A stretch of DNA of 64,000 bases from Haematobia irritans (Eukaryota > Arthropoda > Insecta > Diptera > Muscidae), in the NCBI RefSeq assembly GCF_050003625.1, contig NC_134398.1:19294997-19358996 (forward strand). Reading direction: 5' to 3'. Below the pieces are notes generated by a model. That model was given only the letters and a program-made list of their open reading frames with translations, searched no databases and was not told the origin of the DNA. Below are positions 49,061 through 61,704 of the stretch, in pieces. The translations under genes were made by a program, and so were the position numbers. Every line of letters begins with the position of its first letter. The first letter of the stretch is position 1.

Positions 49061-50000
49061 AGCTCAAATGTATATGGGAAGAATCAAAAAATCTTTAAAA
49101 AATACAAAATAAAACAAATCCTTAGTTCTATCACCATCACCTTTCCAAACACACAAAATTAAATTTAATAATTTTATTTTTTTTTTTTTTCAGTGCATGT
49201 ACTTGTCCTCTTTAACATAATATCCTCACTTCTTCATATGCCACATGATGATGATGGTGGTGGCTAAGGCGGCTTTTATTGCTTTGATGTCTGGATCTAT
49301 ATTATATATCCCTCGTCTACACTAGACTACATCTCAAGAGTTTCTTTTTGTCTTACTTGGTCTCTAACTAAAAATTATGTTTCAGTATTATTTTCTAGAC
49401 TTGCTTCAATTTTTCTTGCCGCGTTTGGTGTGTTTTCTATATTTTTAGTTCAGTTTTTTTTTTTTTTTTTTTTTTTGAGTTTCTGAGTCTTATATTTTCT
49501 TGATAATTACTTAGCACTTGAACATGTTTAGACTGACAGAAAGACAGACAGACAGAACCGATACAGACAGATACAGATATAGAGCCATAGTAGCGACAAA
49601 GTCATCCACCGCCACCATTCATACAGACAAAGTAAAGGAAGTATTCGATGATGACTTTTGAGGAATTCACCAACCACATGACGTAAAATGCAAGTGAAAA
49701 AAAATACATCTTAAAATGTGAACATGAATTGGTTTAAATGTAAAGCAATGTTTGTCTATAGAAATTTAGATCAAAACAAAAAAAGATCCACAACTTTTAT
49801 GAGTTTACAAGAGCTCAAGATATCATTAAAAAGTTGTCCAAGAAGAAAAAAAAATGTCAATAGAAAATTGTAAAAGTTTATGATGAAGTTATCGTGCCAG
49901 ATAAAAACATACCAAGAACATTTTGGATTAATCTCTAATCGCCATCATTTAAAAAAAATTGTTCATTACTCATTGTGATGTTTTTTTTTACAAATTATGG
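49061..50000. other. Unique-looking segment without gene
   Basis: Contains GACAGAAAGACAGACAGACAG near 49535, T-runs and a GATGATGATGGTGGTGG tract near 49245. No gene. Confidence 0.4.
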
Positions 50001-52800
50001 CTATTATGGTTCGAAAAACTGTCTCAATTGACATACGTCGACTTTTTGACATTTTTTTTGAAAATTTTTTGTTTAAATTTTTTGAGACGCGAAAAAATTT
50101 TTTGAGACCTGAAAAAATCGGCTTTGAGAGTTTTCAACTTTTTTTTACAAATTTAGTAAATTAGAGTTTTAAATTTTTTCAAAAATTGGAAAAATCGATT
50201 TTTCAACTTTTTTACTATTATTATTATTTTTTTTTTGAAATGTGCCAAAAATCATTTCACACCCCCGATTTATTGTTATCGATTTTTTTTTGCAAATTTG
50301 GAAAAGTCGACTTTTCCAAATTTCCATTCTTTTTAATTGGTAAGATTTTCGAGTTTTTCGAAATTTGGTAAAATTGGCTTTCCAATTCCAATGAATATTT
50401 TAAGTTTTTATTTTTAAATTTATTTTAAAATTTTTGAAAATTTCGAAAAACTGTATTTTCTTTAGAGTTTTCAACTTTTTTTTTAAATTTAGTAAAGTTG
50501 AGTTTTCAATTTTTGCAAAATTTGGAAAATTTGATTTTTCAAATTTTTCATTTTGTTTGTTTGTTTTTTTTTTTTTTTTTTTTGAAAAATAGCATTTCCA
50601 TCTCCCGATTTTTTATCGATTTTGTGGAAATTTGGAAAATCGACTTTCTAAAATTTGGAAAAATTGACTTTCCAATTATTTTTCTAACTTTGAGTTGTCA
50701 GTTGTGGGCTTTTTAAAAATTTTGAGAAACTTATATTTTTAAAATTTGGTAAAATAGGCTTTTTGGCATTTAAATATTTTTGAAAAAAATCGATTTTTTG
50801 ATTCTTTTGAAAATCTAAACTTACCGCTTGAATCGAATCGTGTTTTTTTTTTTTTTTTGAAAAATTGCATTTCCACCTTCCGATTTTTTTTATCGATTTT
50901 GTGGAAATTTGGAAAATCGACTTTCCAAAATTTGGAAAAAATTACTTTTCAAATATTTTTCAAACCTTGAGCTGCCAGTTTTGGGCTTTTTAAAAATTTT
51001 GAAGAACTTATATTTTTAAATTTGGTAAAATAGGCTTTTTGGCATTTAAATATTTATGAAAAAAATCGATCGATTGGTTGAATCGGATCGAGTTTTTTAA
51101 AAATTTGTAAAAATAGAATTTTCAATTTTTTTTTTTTTTGAAAATTTGCAAAAAATTGCATTTCGACCATTGATTTATTTCTTCCAATTTTTGTTTTTAA
51201 TAACAAAAAATTCTACTTTTCAAGTTTTTCAAAATTTTGAAAGATTTACTTCCTCATTTTTGTTTAACATTTTGAGTTTTACAAATTTGACATTTTGACA
51301 ATTTTCAGAAATTTATTTTTTTTTGGTTTCTTGACATTTAAAATTTTTGAAAAATTCGAAGTTTAAAAATTTTTTGAGATCCGGTTTGATCGGCTTTTTG
51401 ATACATTTAAAAAACGAAAAGTTTAGATATTCAAAAGTATCAAAAAATTATTAGTCAAATTTGAAGATTAAAAATTTTTTGGCGTTTTGAAAATTTGGAA
51501 AGGTGTCTTTTTTTTAATTTGGTAAAGACGGCTTTTTGACATTTTAAAAATTTTGAAAAAATTGACTTTTTTTTTTTTTCTGATTCAACCAGATTTTTGA
51601 TACTTTTAAAAATTGAAAATTTTAGATATTCAAAAAAATCAAACAACGATTAGTTTAATATGAAGATTACAAACGTTATCGACTTTTTGAAAGAACTTAT
51701 ATTTTTTAAATTTGGTAAAATAGGCTTTTTGGCATTTAAATATTTTTGAAAAAAATCGATCGATCGGTTGAATCGGATCGAGTTTTTTAAAAATTTTTAA
51801 AAATAGAATTTTCAAATTGTTTTTTTTTTTTTGAAAATTTGCAAAAAATTGCATTTCGACCATTGATTTATTTCTTCCAATTTTTGTTTTTAATAACAAA
51901 AAAATCTACTTTTCAAGTTTTTCAAAATTTTGAAAGATTTACTTTCACATTTTTGTTTAACATTTTGAGTTTTACAAATTTGACATTTTGACAATTTTCA
52001 GAAATTTATTTTTTTTTTTTTGGTTTTTTGACATGTAAAAATTTTTGAAAAATTCGAAGTTTAAAATTTTTTTGAGATCCGGTTCGACCGGTTTTTTGAT
52101 ACATTTAACAATCAAAAAGTTTAGATATTGAAAAGTATCAAAAAATTATTAGTCAAATTTGAAGATTAAAAATTTTTTGGCGTTTTGAAAATTTGGAAAG
52201 TTGTCTTTTTTTAATTTGGTAAAGACGGCTTTTTGACATTTTAAAAATTTTGAAAAAATTGACTTTTTAATTTTTTTTCTGATTCAACCAGATTTTTGAT
52301 ACTTTTAAAAATTGAAAATTTTAGATATTCAAAAAAATCAAACAACGATTAGTTTAATATGAAGATTACAAACGTTATCGACTTTTTGAAAGTCTGGAAA
52401 AATGACTTTAAAGCTTTAATTTTTTTTATTATTTTTTTTTTTTTTGAAAATTTGAAAGAAATCCTATTTCTTAAAAATTTTGGATTTCGACCCTAGGATT
52501 AATGTTTTGCAAATTGGGAAAAGTATACAGTTGATTTTTCAACCAGATTTTTGATACTTTTAAAAATTGAAAAGTTTAGCTATTCAAAAGTATCAAACAA
52601 CGATTAGTTTAATATGAAGATTACAAAATTTATTGACTTTTAGAAAGTCTGGAAAAACGACTTTAAAGCTTTATTTTTTTTTTTTTAAATTTGAAAGAAA
52701 TCCTATTTCTTTAAAATTTTCGATTTCGACCCTAGGATTAATGTTTTGCAAATTTGGAAAAGTATACAGTTGATTTTTGATTTTGTAAGCTCCAGTTAAA
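50001..52800. repeat. AT-rich TTGAAAATTTGGAAAA region with tandem duplications
   Basis: A low-complexity field of GAAAATTTGG-AAAATCGACTTTTC words. Two copies of about 690 bp lie head to tail (GATCGATTGGTTGAATCGG at 51068, GATCGATCGGTTGAATCGG at 51758), spanning about 51000-52385, with a partial copy from about 50715. A smaller duplication of about 257 bp follows at about 52400-52790 (GACTTTAAAGCTTT twice, then GACCCTAGGATTAATGTTTT twice). Confidence 0.7.
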
Positions 52801-55234
52801 CCGGATAATTTTAGGCAGTCTTGTCCACGATATGTAGTCGTGTCCACAGCATTCTTTAAGAATAAATAATAACCGTTTAGAATATGTTTTTTTTAATAAT
52901 TAATATCGTCTTTCAAAGTTACTATAGAAACATTAAAAGTCGACTAGTAGAGTTTGGTAAGACTTCAAAATCTATTATTCGATTTTCAAAAATATTAAAA
53001 ATATATAAATATTAGTCCAACGAAAAGTCGACTTCAATGTTTTAATTTTATTTAATTTTTAATTATTAATTTTAATTTTATAAACAAAATCGACTTCGAC
53101 TTGTTGTTACTTTTTTTTACCAAAAGTCTTTTTCGACTTTTGAATTTGTAATTGGGCCAGTTTTTTATCTTGATTCAAATTTTGTAGTCTTAAATCTCAT
53201 CTTATAATTTCCAAAATATTTATCTTCATTAGTCACGATCACAATTAAAAATAAACAATTCACCCGTTTGCTTCAATCCTACTCGAAAATTTAACGATTT
53301 CCTATTTAAAGTCGAAACAATTTAACCCGTTTGTGTGAAACTCCCACATGAGTTTACCTTATCATGGTGACGAGATCACCACATAAGGCGCCATCACAAT
53401 AATTTTCACACAAGACCAAGTGAAGTCCAATATAATGGTGGCATCGTCACAGTAGCTGGCAATCATTGATGTAAATCATCACGACTACTCCAAAAATAAA
53501 CTAAACATAATTTACATTTTATTAGCATTTTTATCATTATTTGAGATTTTTTTTTGAAAAATTTATACTGGTCATCTCAATGAATTTTAAATACTAGGCA
53601 GGGGTGGCTGATTGCGTGTGTGTGTGTTCGAGAGAGAAAAGGAGAATTTTTGGGTGTATATGAATTTTGGGTCATCACACAGGAAATGACTATTGTATCA
53701 TTTTTTTATAATGCCTAAAAGTACTGCCTAATCCTATTTTTCTTTCCTAAATCATTACCCATCTCATGGGTAATTTGGGTGTAGGGCAAACAAAAATGTT
53801 TTTAGAATAAATGAATTCACAGAATCTTGCTTTGATTTAAGCGTTAAAATTCATCCTCAATGGAACAATGGCAAAGTAGCCATCAAAAATATAATGCTGG
53901 TATTGGGTTATTTACAAACTGCCCATATTCGTTTCATTTTTTTTTTTTAATATTTTCCAGTGTACACTTCACAAATGATCTTGCTTGTGCATTCAGCAGA
54001 ATTCTTTTTGTTCGACAATAAGGTCTTACTGGAATCTCAATTTAATTTCTGTTTCTGTGAAGATTTCGTTTTCTTTTCATGCCCTGAGGGCATTATTTAG
54101 ATTGTAAATGATGTTGTTTACTAGACTCGCTCATTTTAAATTGATATTAATGAAGGCGTGAACAAATTTTATTCAGACAAAAAGAATATTGCTTTGTAAA
54201 TGGTATGATTTGGGCGATTTGATTATGGTTGTTTAAAAAGGAAATGATAATGCAAAAAAAAAACACACACACAGTGGATTTTATGAAAATAGACATAATA
54301 AATTCTTCGTATTGATCATTAATCCTTGGGGAGAATAGAATTGACAATTTGGGAAAATTCTTCTAGGAAATGATATTGTTTTTAAATATACGACAAAATT
54401 GAAGCAAGTTACTTCCATTACATTACTAGGAGATAAATTATTTTTTTTTTGTAATATAATCTCAAAATTTAGGTTATTTATTTTATAACTTAAAAAATTT
54501 CCTAGAACATAATATTTTAGGCTTTTACTAGAATATAAAATATCTAGTGCATAATTTTAGGCGGTAAAAGCATATTTTAGGCTTTTACTATAACATAAAT
54601 ATTTATAATGTTACATTTTATTAAAATATTACTAAGGGATAAATTAATTACTAATAATCCCAAATTGTTTTTGGTAATTTTATAACTTTAGAATATTTCA
54701 CAGAGTCTAATTATAGACGGTAAAATAGGAGCTTACTACAAACCCAATAAATATCACATTAAGGACATTGGTACATAATTGCTATATTAAGATATGATAA
54801 TAACATTTTGTCCCTTATGATAATTTAACAATTTAAAAGTTCCACTATGGACATATCACAAAATTAAAATTTTATATAAAAAAATTCTATTGCAGACTTT
54901 AAAGGGTTTGATGAGAGTTTCTATAGTCAAAACAAGTAAGATACTCGCACTAAAAAAAGTACGATATGTTTGACATTTATTAACTAAAAATTTTTTTAAT
55001 TTTCCACTAAACCATACCACGTCAAACAGCAATTTCCGCTCATCTGTCTCATTCAATTTGGTAGGTTCTTACTGGTAAAAATCAATCCGAAAATAAATCT
55101 TGAATTCCAAAACCAAATCTAACTCCCTTGTTTCTCCTTCTTATTTATCGGTTCATATGTTCATTGGGAACATATTCTCCTCGAATTCTTTTGGAGGTGC
55201 AAAGCCAACCGTCATCTGTGACTTTCTGCTCTTT
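52801..55234. other. Unique-looking sequence, no gene
   Basis: Includes small direct repeats of ATTTTAGGCTTTTACTA at 54515 and 54573. No exon with discoidin-receptor or other motifs was recognised. Confidence 0.4.
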
Positions 55235-55816
55235 GCATCATCCACCACTTACCCTATATCTTAATATGAACCGATTTTAACCAAATTTAGCACGCTTAAC
55301 GATACCATTAAACGTACACCTTGTGCAAAATTTGAAGCACATCAGGGCAAACCTCTGGCTTTTGAGGCCATATTAGTCGAAATCGGACGAAAGATATACA
55401 TGGGTGCTATATCTGAATATGAACCGGTTTGGCTGATATTTTGCACATCTCAGAAAGCCCCAAAATATTTGGCTGCCCGAAATTTTGATAAAATACGTTG
55501 ATAAATACGTCAATTATGACCAGATCGGTGATAAATATATATGGCAGCTATATCTAAATCTGAACCGATTTTTTTCAAAATCAATAGCGATTGTCTTTGA
55601 GCCAATGTAAAACTCTGTGCCAAATTTGAGGACGATCGGACTTAAACTGCGAGCTGTACTTTGCACACAAAATACACCAACAGACAGACAGACAGACGGA
55701 CATCGCTAAATCGACTCAGAATTTAATTCTAAGACGATCGGTATACTAAACGATGGGTCTCAGACTTTTCATTCTTGGCGTTACATACAAATGCACAAAC
55801 TTATTATACCCTGTAC

Positions 55817-56967
55817 CAGGGCTGTGGAGTCGAGCATTTTTCATCAGCTCCGGAGTCGACTCCGGGTAATATAACTAAATCTCATTTTAATACCACTAAT
55901 TTGTAGTTCTATTGTGGGGGTACCGTAAGTGGATCGATATAAAGAATCGTATTTATTTATGTGTGCAAAAAAAGGTCTTAATTTCACACTAAATGCCAAT
56001 TGAAATCTATATTTCAAATTTAGGGCAATGTTTAATAAATAAAATAATGATATAAATACCCATCATAATATGAGAAGATACCAACAGTATGTATTTGTGG
56101 ACCAAAATTATTGATACTATCTCAAATCCTTTAAATTTGTTGCGAGCTATGTAAAGGTTTATATTCCCATATGTATGAATTTGAATCTGAATCGATTTAG
56201 GCAAAATTGTATATACTTCTACAAAATCTATGTACTTAAAATTTAAAACTAACGTTATGGGACGTAACACAATTTCAACAAAAAAATAAAAATGCAAGGA
56301 AAGTCTAAAGCCGGGCGGGCCGATTATAATATACTCTGCAAATTTGTATTTAGATCTACATTTTGATAAAATCTCAAATCAGAATTTTACAAAATCTCGG
56401 GCAATATTTGGGAAATATTTATAATTGTTTAGACAATTTCGCAAAAAATGCATTTATGATTCATTCATTGAAAAATTTGAACATTTGAGTCATTTATACA
56501 AGTTTTCGACTTAGCAGTGAGTATCAGTGAGCATACAATTTTGCAAAATTTTTGTCTAGTAAATAAAAAATTTTGACTAAATTTTCTATAGAAATAAAAT
56601 TTTGGCAAAATTTTCTATAGAAATCAAATTTTGACCAAATATAAAATAAAATTTTGAATAAAATTTTTATAGAAATAAAATTTGGCAAAATTTTTTATAG
56701 AAATAAAAGTTTGAAAAAATTATCAATAGAAACACAATTAAAAAAAATAAATAAAATAGAAATAAAATTTTGAAAAAATTATCAATAAAAATACAATTTT
56801 AGAAAAATATTCTACAGAAACAAAGTTTGGTTAAGTTTTTCTATAGATATAAAATTTTGGAAAAATTTGTTTTAGCCGGAGTCGGAGTCGAGCAAAATTT
56901 TTACGACTCCGACTCCGACTCCTACTCCAGCAAAATCTCCGACTCATACTCCGGCTCCACAGCCCTG
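55817..56967. mobile_element. Non-autonomous hAT-like element with 8-bp target duplication
   Basis: Perfect 13-bp inverted ends CAGGGCTGTGGAG (55817) and CTCCACAGCCCTG (ending 56967) are flanked by direct repeats CCCTGTAC at 55809-55816 and 56968-56975. An 8-bp duplication is the hAT signature. Subterminal GGAGTCG/CGACTCC repeats form internal palindromes (CTCCGGAGTCGACTCCGG near 55851). The 1,151-bp interior has no transposase and includes a 29-bp array at about 56560-56870. Confidence 0.87.
56560..56875 (+). repeat. 29-bp repeat inside the hAT-like element
   Basis: About eleven degenerate units (TTTCTATAGAAATAAAATTT) lie between the two subterminal GGAGTCG regions. Confidence 0.8.
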
Positions 56968-57000
56968 CCCTGTACCACAGTAGTGGTGAAGGGTATCAAT

Positions 57001-58958
57001 AAATAATTGGGAAATTTTTTTAAAGTAATAACATTGTGAGAAAATTTTCTATAGAAATAAAATTTTGACAAAATTTTCTATAGAAATAAAATTTTGACAA
57101 ATTTTCCATAGAAATAAAATTTTGAAAAAAATTTTTATAAACATACATTTTTGAGAAAATTTTCTATAGAAATAAAATTTTGACAAAATTTTTTATAGAC
57201 ATACATTTTTGAGAAAATTTTCTGTAGAAATAAAATATTGATAAAAATTTTTGTAGAAATAAAATTTTGACCAAATTGTTTATAAACATACATTTTTGAG
57301 AAAATTTCCTATAGAAATAAAATTTTGACAAAATTTTCTTTAGAAATAAAATTTCGACAAATTTTCAATAGAAAGAAAATGTTGACAAAATTTTTTATAA
57401 AACTATAGAAATAAATATAGAAATATTTGTTTTTATAAATATTATAATTTTTTTTATAAATATATAAAAAAAAATTTACAAAATTTTTTTTATAGACATA
57501 AAATTTTGAGAAAATATTCTATAGAAATAAAATTTTGACAAAATTTTCTATAGAAATCAAATGTTGACAAAATTTTCTATAGAACTAAAATTTTGATAAA
57601 ATTTTCTGTAGAAATACAAATTCGCCAAATTTTCCATAGAAATAAAATTTTAACAAAATTTTCTATAGAAATAAATTTTTGACAAAATTTTCTATAGAAA
57701 TAAAGTTTTGACAAAATTTTCTATAGAAATAAATTTTTAACAAAATTTTCTATAGAAATAAAATTTTAACAAAATTTTCTATAGAAATAAAATTTTGACA
57801 AATTTTTCAATAGAAATAATATTTTAAGAAAATTTTCTATAAAGATAAAATTTTGACAAAATAAATATACAAATAAAATTTTAAGAAAATTTTTTATGGA
57901 AATAAAATTTTGAGAAAATTTTCAATAGAAATAAAATTTTGAGAAAATTTTTAATAGAACTAAAATTTTACAAAATTTTTCTAAAGAAATAAAATGTTGA
58001 CAAAATTTTTCTATAGAAATAAAATGTTGACAAAATTTTTATAGAACTAACATTTTGATAAAATTTTCTGTAGAACTAAAATTTTGACAAAATTTTCTAT
58101 AGAAATAAAATTTTGACAAATTTTCCATAGAAATAAAATTTTGACAAATTTTTTATAAACATACATTTTTAAGAAAATTTTCTGTAATAATAAAATATTA
58201 AGAAAATTTTCTGTATAATTAAAATTTTTCAAAATTTTCTATAGAAATAAAATTTTGACAAAATTTTCTATAGAAGTAAAAGTTTGACAAAATTTTCTAT
58301 GGAAATAAAATTTTGCAAAAATTTTCTATTGAAATAAAATTTTGACAAATTTTCGATAGAAATAAAATTTTGGCAAAACTTCTAATAAAATTATAGAAAT
58401 AAATATAGAAATATTTTTTATAAATATTATAATTTTTTTATAAATATAGAAATAAAATTTTTACAAAATTTTTTATAGACATAAATTTTTTTTCTACTCT
58501 ATAGAAACAAAATTTTCTAAGAAATAAAATTTTGAAAAATTTTTCGGTAGAAATTTTGCCAGATTTTCCATAGAAATAATATTTTGACAAAATTTTTTTA
58601 AAGAAATAAAATTTGGACAAAATTTTCTATAGAAAAAAATGGACAAAATTTTCTATAGAAATAAAATGTTGACAAAATTTTCTATGGAAATAAAAGTTTG
58701 ACAAAATTTTGTATAGAAATACAATTTCGCCAGATTTTCCATAGCGATAAAATTTTGAGAAAATTGTCAATAGAAATAAAATTTTGAGAAAATTTTCTAT
58801 AGAAATAAAATTTCCACAAAACATTCTATAAAAACATGTTCTCTAATTGTTATGCTAACCACAGAAATTTAATCAAAAACTTCAAAATAAGATTTTTTAA
58901 TTTGGTGGATTCGTGGTAAAATGTTGGTAGATTGCGTTTGGCACGAGTGGCAACCGTG
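57001..58958 (+). mobile_element. 29-bp array with right TIR TGGCAACCGTG
   Basis: About 62 units starting directly after the split DINE-like element, then CTTCAAAATAAGATTTTTTA, TTTGGTGGATTCGTGGTAAA, GTTGGTAGATTGCGTTTGG and CACGAGTGGCAACCGTG, ending at 58958. The last 11 bases are the exact inverse of the left end at 12198. The left end is missing. Confidence 0.72.
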
Positions 58959-60144
58959 TCCTAGACTCCACATGCTTAGAACCACCATCTGATTCAATTT
59001 AATTCATTCGTCCATCCATCTCCTTACATTTTTTCATATTTTAAATATAGTATAAAATTTTCAATAAATTTGTTTCCTCATTATGAAAGCCTGGTTGAAT
59101 AATAACTGATCCATTTTTGTATTTTGTACCCAACACCTACGTATGCCTACGAAATATTTACTTTACCTTTCGTAGACTCTAGAGCCATCGCAGTTTATTA
59201 TGGCTAGACATTAAACCCACTAAACCTCCTTAGTAAAAAAGGTCAATCTAATCAACATAAACTATTCGGTGGGGTCAATCATAAAATAAACCCCACCAAA
59301 CAAAAAAAAAAAGAAACAAAAGAAGTTCATTTAATAAAAAAAAGGAAAAATGAGAAAAATTTATAAACGCTACTAAGTAAACAGATATCTGAGTAGCACG
59401 CAATATTTAATTCTAGACATGAGACTCAGTCCACTAATGATGATGGTGATGGTGATGATTGGGGCTGATGATGATGCTTATGATGGTGGTGATGACGATC
59501 TAATGATACTTCCTGCTTCTTAAACATTTTGTGTTGATGGTTGTTGTTGGTCTTTGGAGTATTTAATCTATGACTAAAATGCCATAAAAATCATTTAAAA
59601 TGCTAATATCCTTTAGTTTATAGACCCATTTCATTTTGACTTTAATTATTGTTATTGCCAAAGTTAACAATCTCTTGCGTGTGCGTGTGTGTGTGTGTTC
59701 GTCTGACATTTGCTCACTGGCCATGCAGGCAACTTCTTGAAGTGAAGGCGCAATAACCAAAGAAATACGAGACGTTGATTTTGTTGATGGGAAGAATGGA
59801 GGGGGGAGGGCAAAATGTTACTATACAATTTGCTTCTTGTTTCTATTACAAAAGTCTGGGGAGGGTAACATTGAGAAAAATAAAGAAAATACGTAAAGAA
59901 TGTTTAAGAAAAAAGAGAAATACATTAAATGCCTTTTTCTTAGAGCCACCGACCACAGATGCTTGGACAATTTAGTAGCAAAGATGGCCTTAACGATTTG
60001 AACCAAACAGCAAATGTTTGGTGGTGAAGAGAGATAAGAGTTCTGGCTATACACTTTAACCGGACTAACAACTATCTAATCAAAGTTTTCTTCCATTTGA
60101 CATAGCGACTTTAGAATGCCTCCTTGCATCTTGGGAGTTTATTT
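58959..60144. other. Unique-looking segment with GAT-rich microsatellite
   Basis: A GATGGTGATGATGATG tract at 59437-59500 and a GTGTGCGTGTGTGTGTG tract near 59680. No coding feature is recognised. Confidence 0.45.
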
Positions 60145-61360
60145 CATACCCTCCATCATAGGATGGGGGGTATATTAACTTTGTCATTCCGTTTGTAACA
60201 CATCGAAATATTGATCTAAGACCCCATAAAGTATATATATTATGGGTCGTGGTGAAATTCTGAGTCGATCTGAGCATGTCCGTCCGTCCGTCCGTCCGTC
60301 TGTTGAAATCACGCTAACTTGCGAAGGAAACAAGCTATCAACTTGAAACTTGGCACAAGTAGTTGTTATTGATGTAGGTCGGACGGTATTGCAAATGGGC
60401 CATATCGGTCCACTTTTACGTGTAGCCCCCATATAAACGGACCCCCAAATTTGGCTTGAGAGGCCTCTAAGAGAAGCAAATTTCATCCGATCCGGCTGAA
60501 ATTTGGTACATGGTGTTCGTATATGGTGTCTAACAACTATGCAAAAATTGGTTCACATCGGTCCATAATTATTTATAGCCCCCATATAAACCGATCCCCC
60601 GATTTGGCTTGCGGAGCCTCTAAGAGAAGCAAATTTCATCCGATCCGGCTGAAGTTTGGTACATGGTGTTAGTATGTGGTCCCTAACAACCATCCAAAAA
60701 TTGGTCCACATCGGTCCATAATTATATATAACCCACATATAAACCGATCCCCCGATTTGGCTTGTGGAAGCTCTAAGAGAAGCAAATTCCATCCGATCCG
60801 GCTGAAATTTGGTACATGGTGTTAATATATGGTCTCTAATGACCACGCAAATCTTGGTCCACATCGGTCAATAATTATATATAGCCCCCATATAAACCGA
60901 TCACCAGATTTGACCTCCGGAGCCTCTTGGAAGACCAAAATTCATCTAATTCAGTTGAAGTTTGGTACATGGTGTTAATATATGGCCTCAAACATCCATG
61001 CAAAAATTGGTCGATATCGGTCAATAATTATATATAGCCACCATATAAACCGATCACCCGATTTGGCTTGCAGAGCCTCTAAGAGAAACAAATTTCATCC
61101 GATCCGGCTGAAATTTGGTACATGATGTTAGTATATGGCCTCAAACACCCATGCAAAAATTGGTCGATATCGGTCCATAATTATATATAGCCCCCACATA
61201 AACCTATCACTAGATATGACCTCCAGAGCTTCTTGGAAGACCAAAATTCATCTGATTCAGTTGAAATTTGGTACGTGGTGTTAGTATATGGCGTCAAATA
61301 CCCATGCAAAAATTGGTCGAAATCGGTCCATAATTATGTATAGCCCCCATATAAACCGAT
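60145..61360 (-). mobile_element. DINE-1/mini-me-like element, truncated by or ending at a SINE
   Basis: Starts ATACCCTCCATCATAGGATGG, then CATTCCGTTTGTAACACATC and GTCCGTCCGTCCGTCCGTC, with six internal units of about 150 bp (TATAGCCCCCATATAAACC...). It is nearly the reverse complement of the 5.3-7.1 kb copy. It stops at ATATAAACCGAT|GGGAGCCACC, and the hairpin end is missing. Minus-strand frames at 60184-60486 and 60553-60864 are repeat artefacts. Confidence 0.8.
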
Positions 61361-61704
61361 GGGAGCCACCGTGGTGCAATGGTTAGCATGCCCGCCTTGC
61401 ATACACAAGGTCGTTGGTTCGATTCCTGCTTCGACCGAACACCAAAAAGTTTTTCAGCGGTGGATTATCCCATCTCAGTAATGCTGGTGACATTTCTGAG
61501 GGTTTCAAAGCTTCTCTATGTGGTTCCACTGCAATGTGGAACGCCGTTCGGACTCGGCTATAAAAAGGAGGTCCCTTGTCATTCAGCTTAACATCGAATC
61601 GGGCAGCACTCAGTGATAAGAGAGAAGTTCACCAATGTGGTATCATAATGGACTGAATAGTCTAAGTGAGCCTGATACTTCGGGCTGCCACCTAACCTAA
61701 CCCA
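61361..61704 (+). mobile_element. tRNA-derived SINE, full head
   Basis: A box TGGTGCAATGG at 61372-61382 and B box GGTTCGATTCC at 61416-61426 within a tRNA-like head beginning GGGAGCCACC. The body has CGCCGTTCGGACTCGGCTAT and CAGTGATAAGAGAGAAGTTC, and the 3' end is GGGCTGCCACCTAACCTAAC. It would be transcribed by RNA polymerase III. It has no coding potential. Confidence 0.87.

Larger units (their letters stand above)
55235..57000 (+). mobile_element. Old DINE-like element split by a hAT-like insertion
   Basis: The parts at 55235-55816 and 56976-57000 read through if the insertion is removed: ...TTATTATACCCTGTAC then CACAGTAGTGGTGAAGGGTA. The body has ATATGGCAGCTATATCTAAA, TGAACCGATTTTTTTCAAAA and a CAGACAGACAGACAGACGGA tract, as in the short element at 8014-8328. 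The left boundary is uncertain. Confidence 0.7.
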
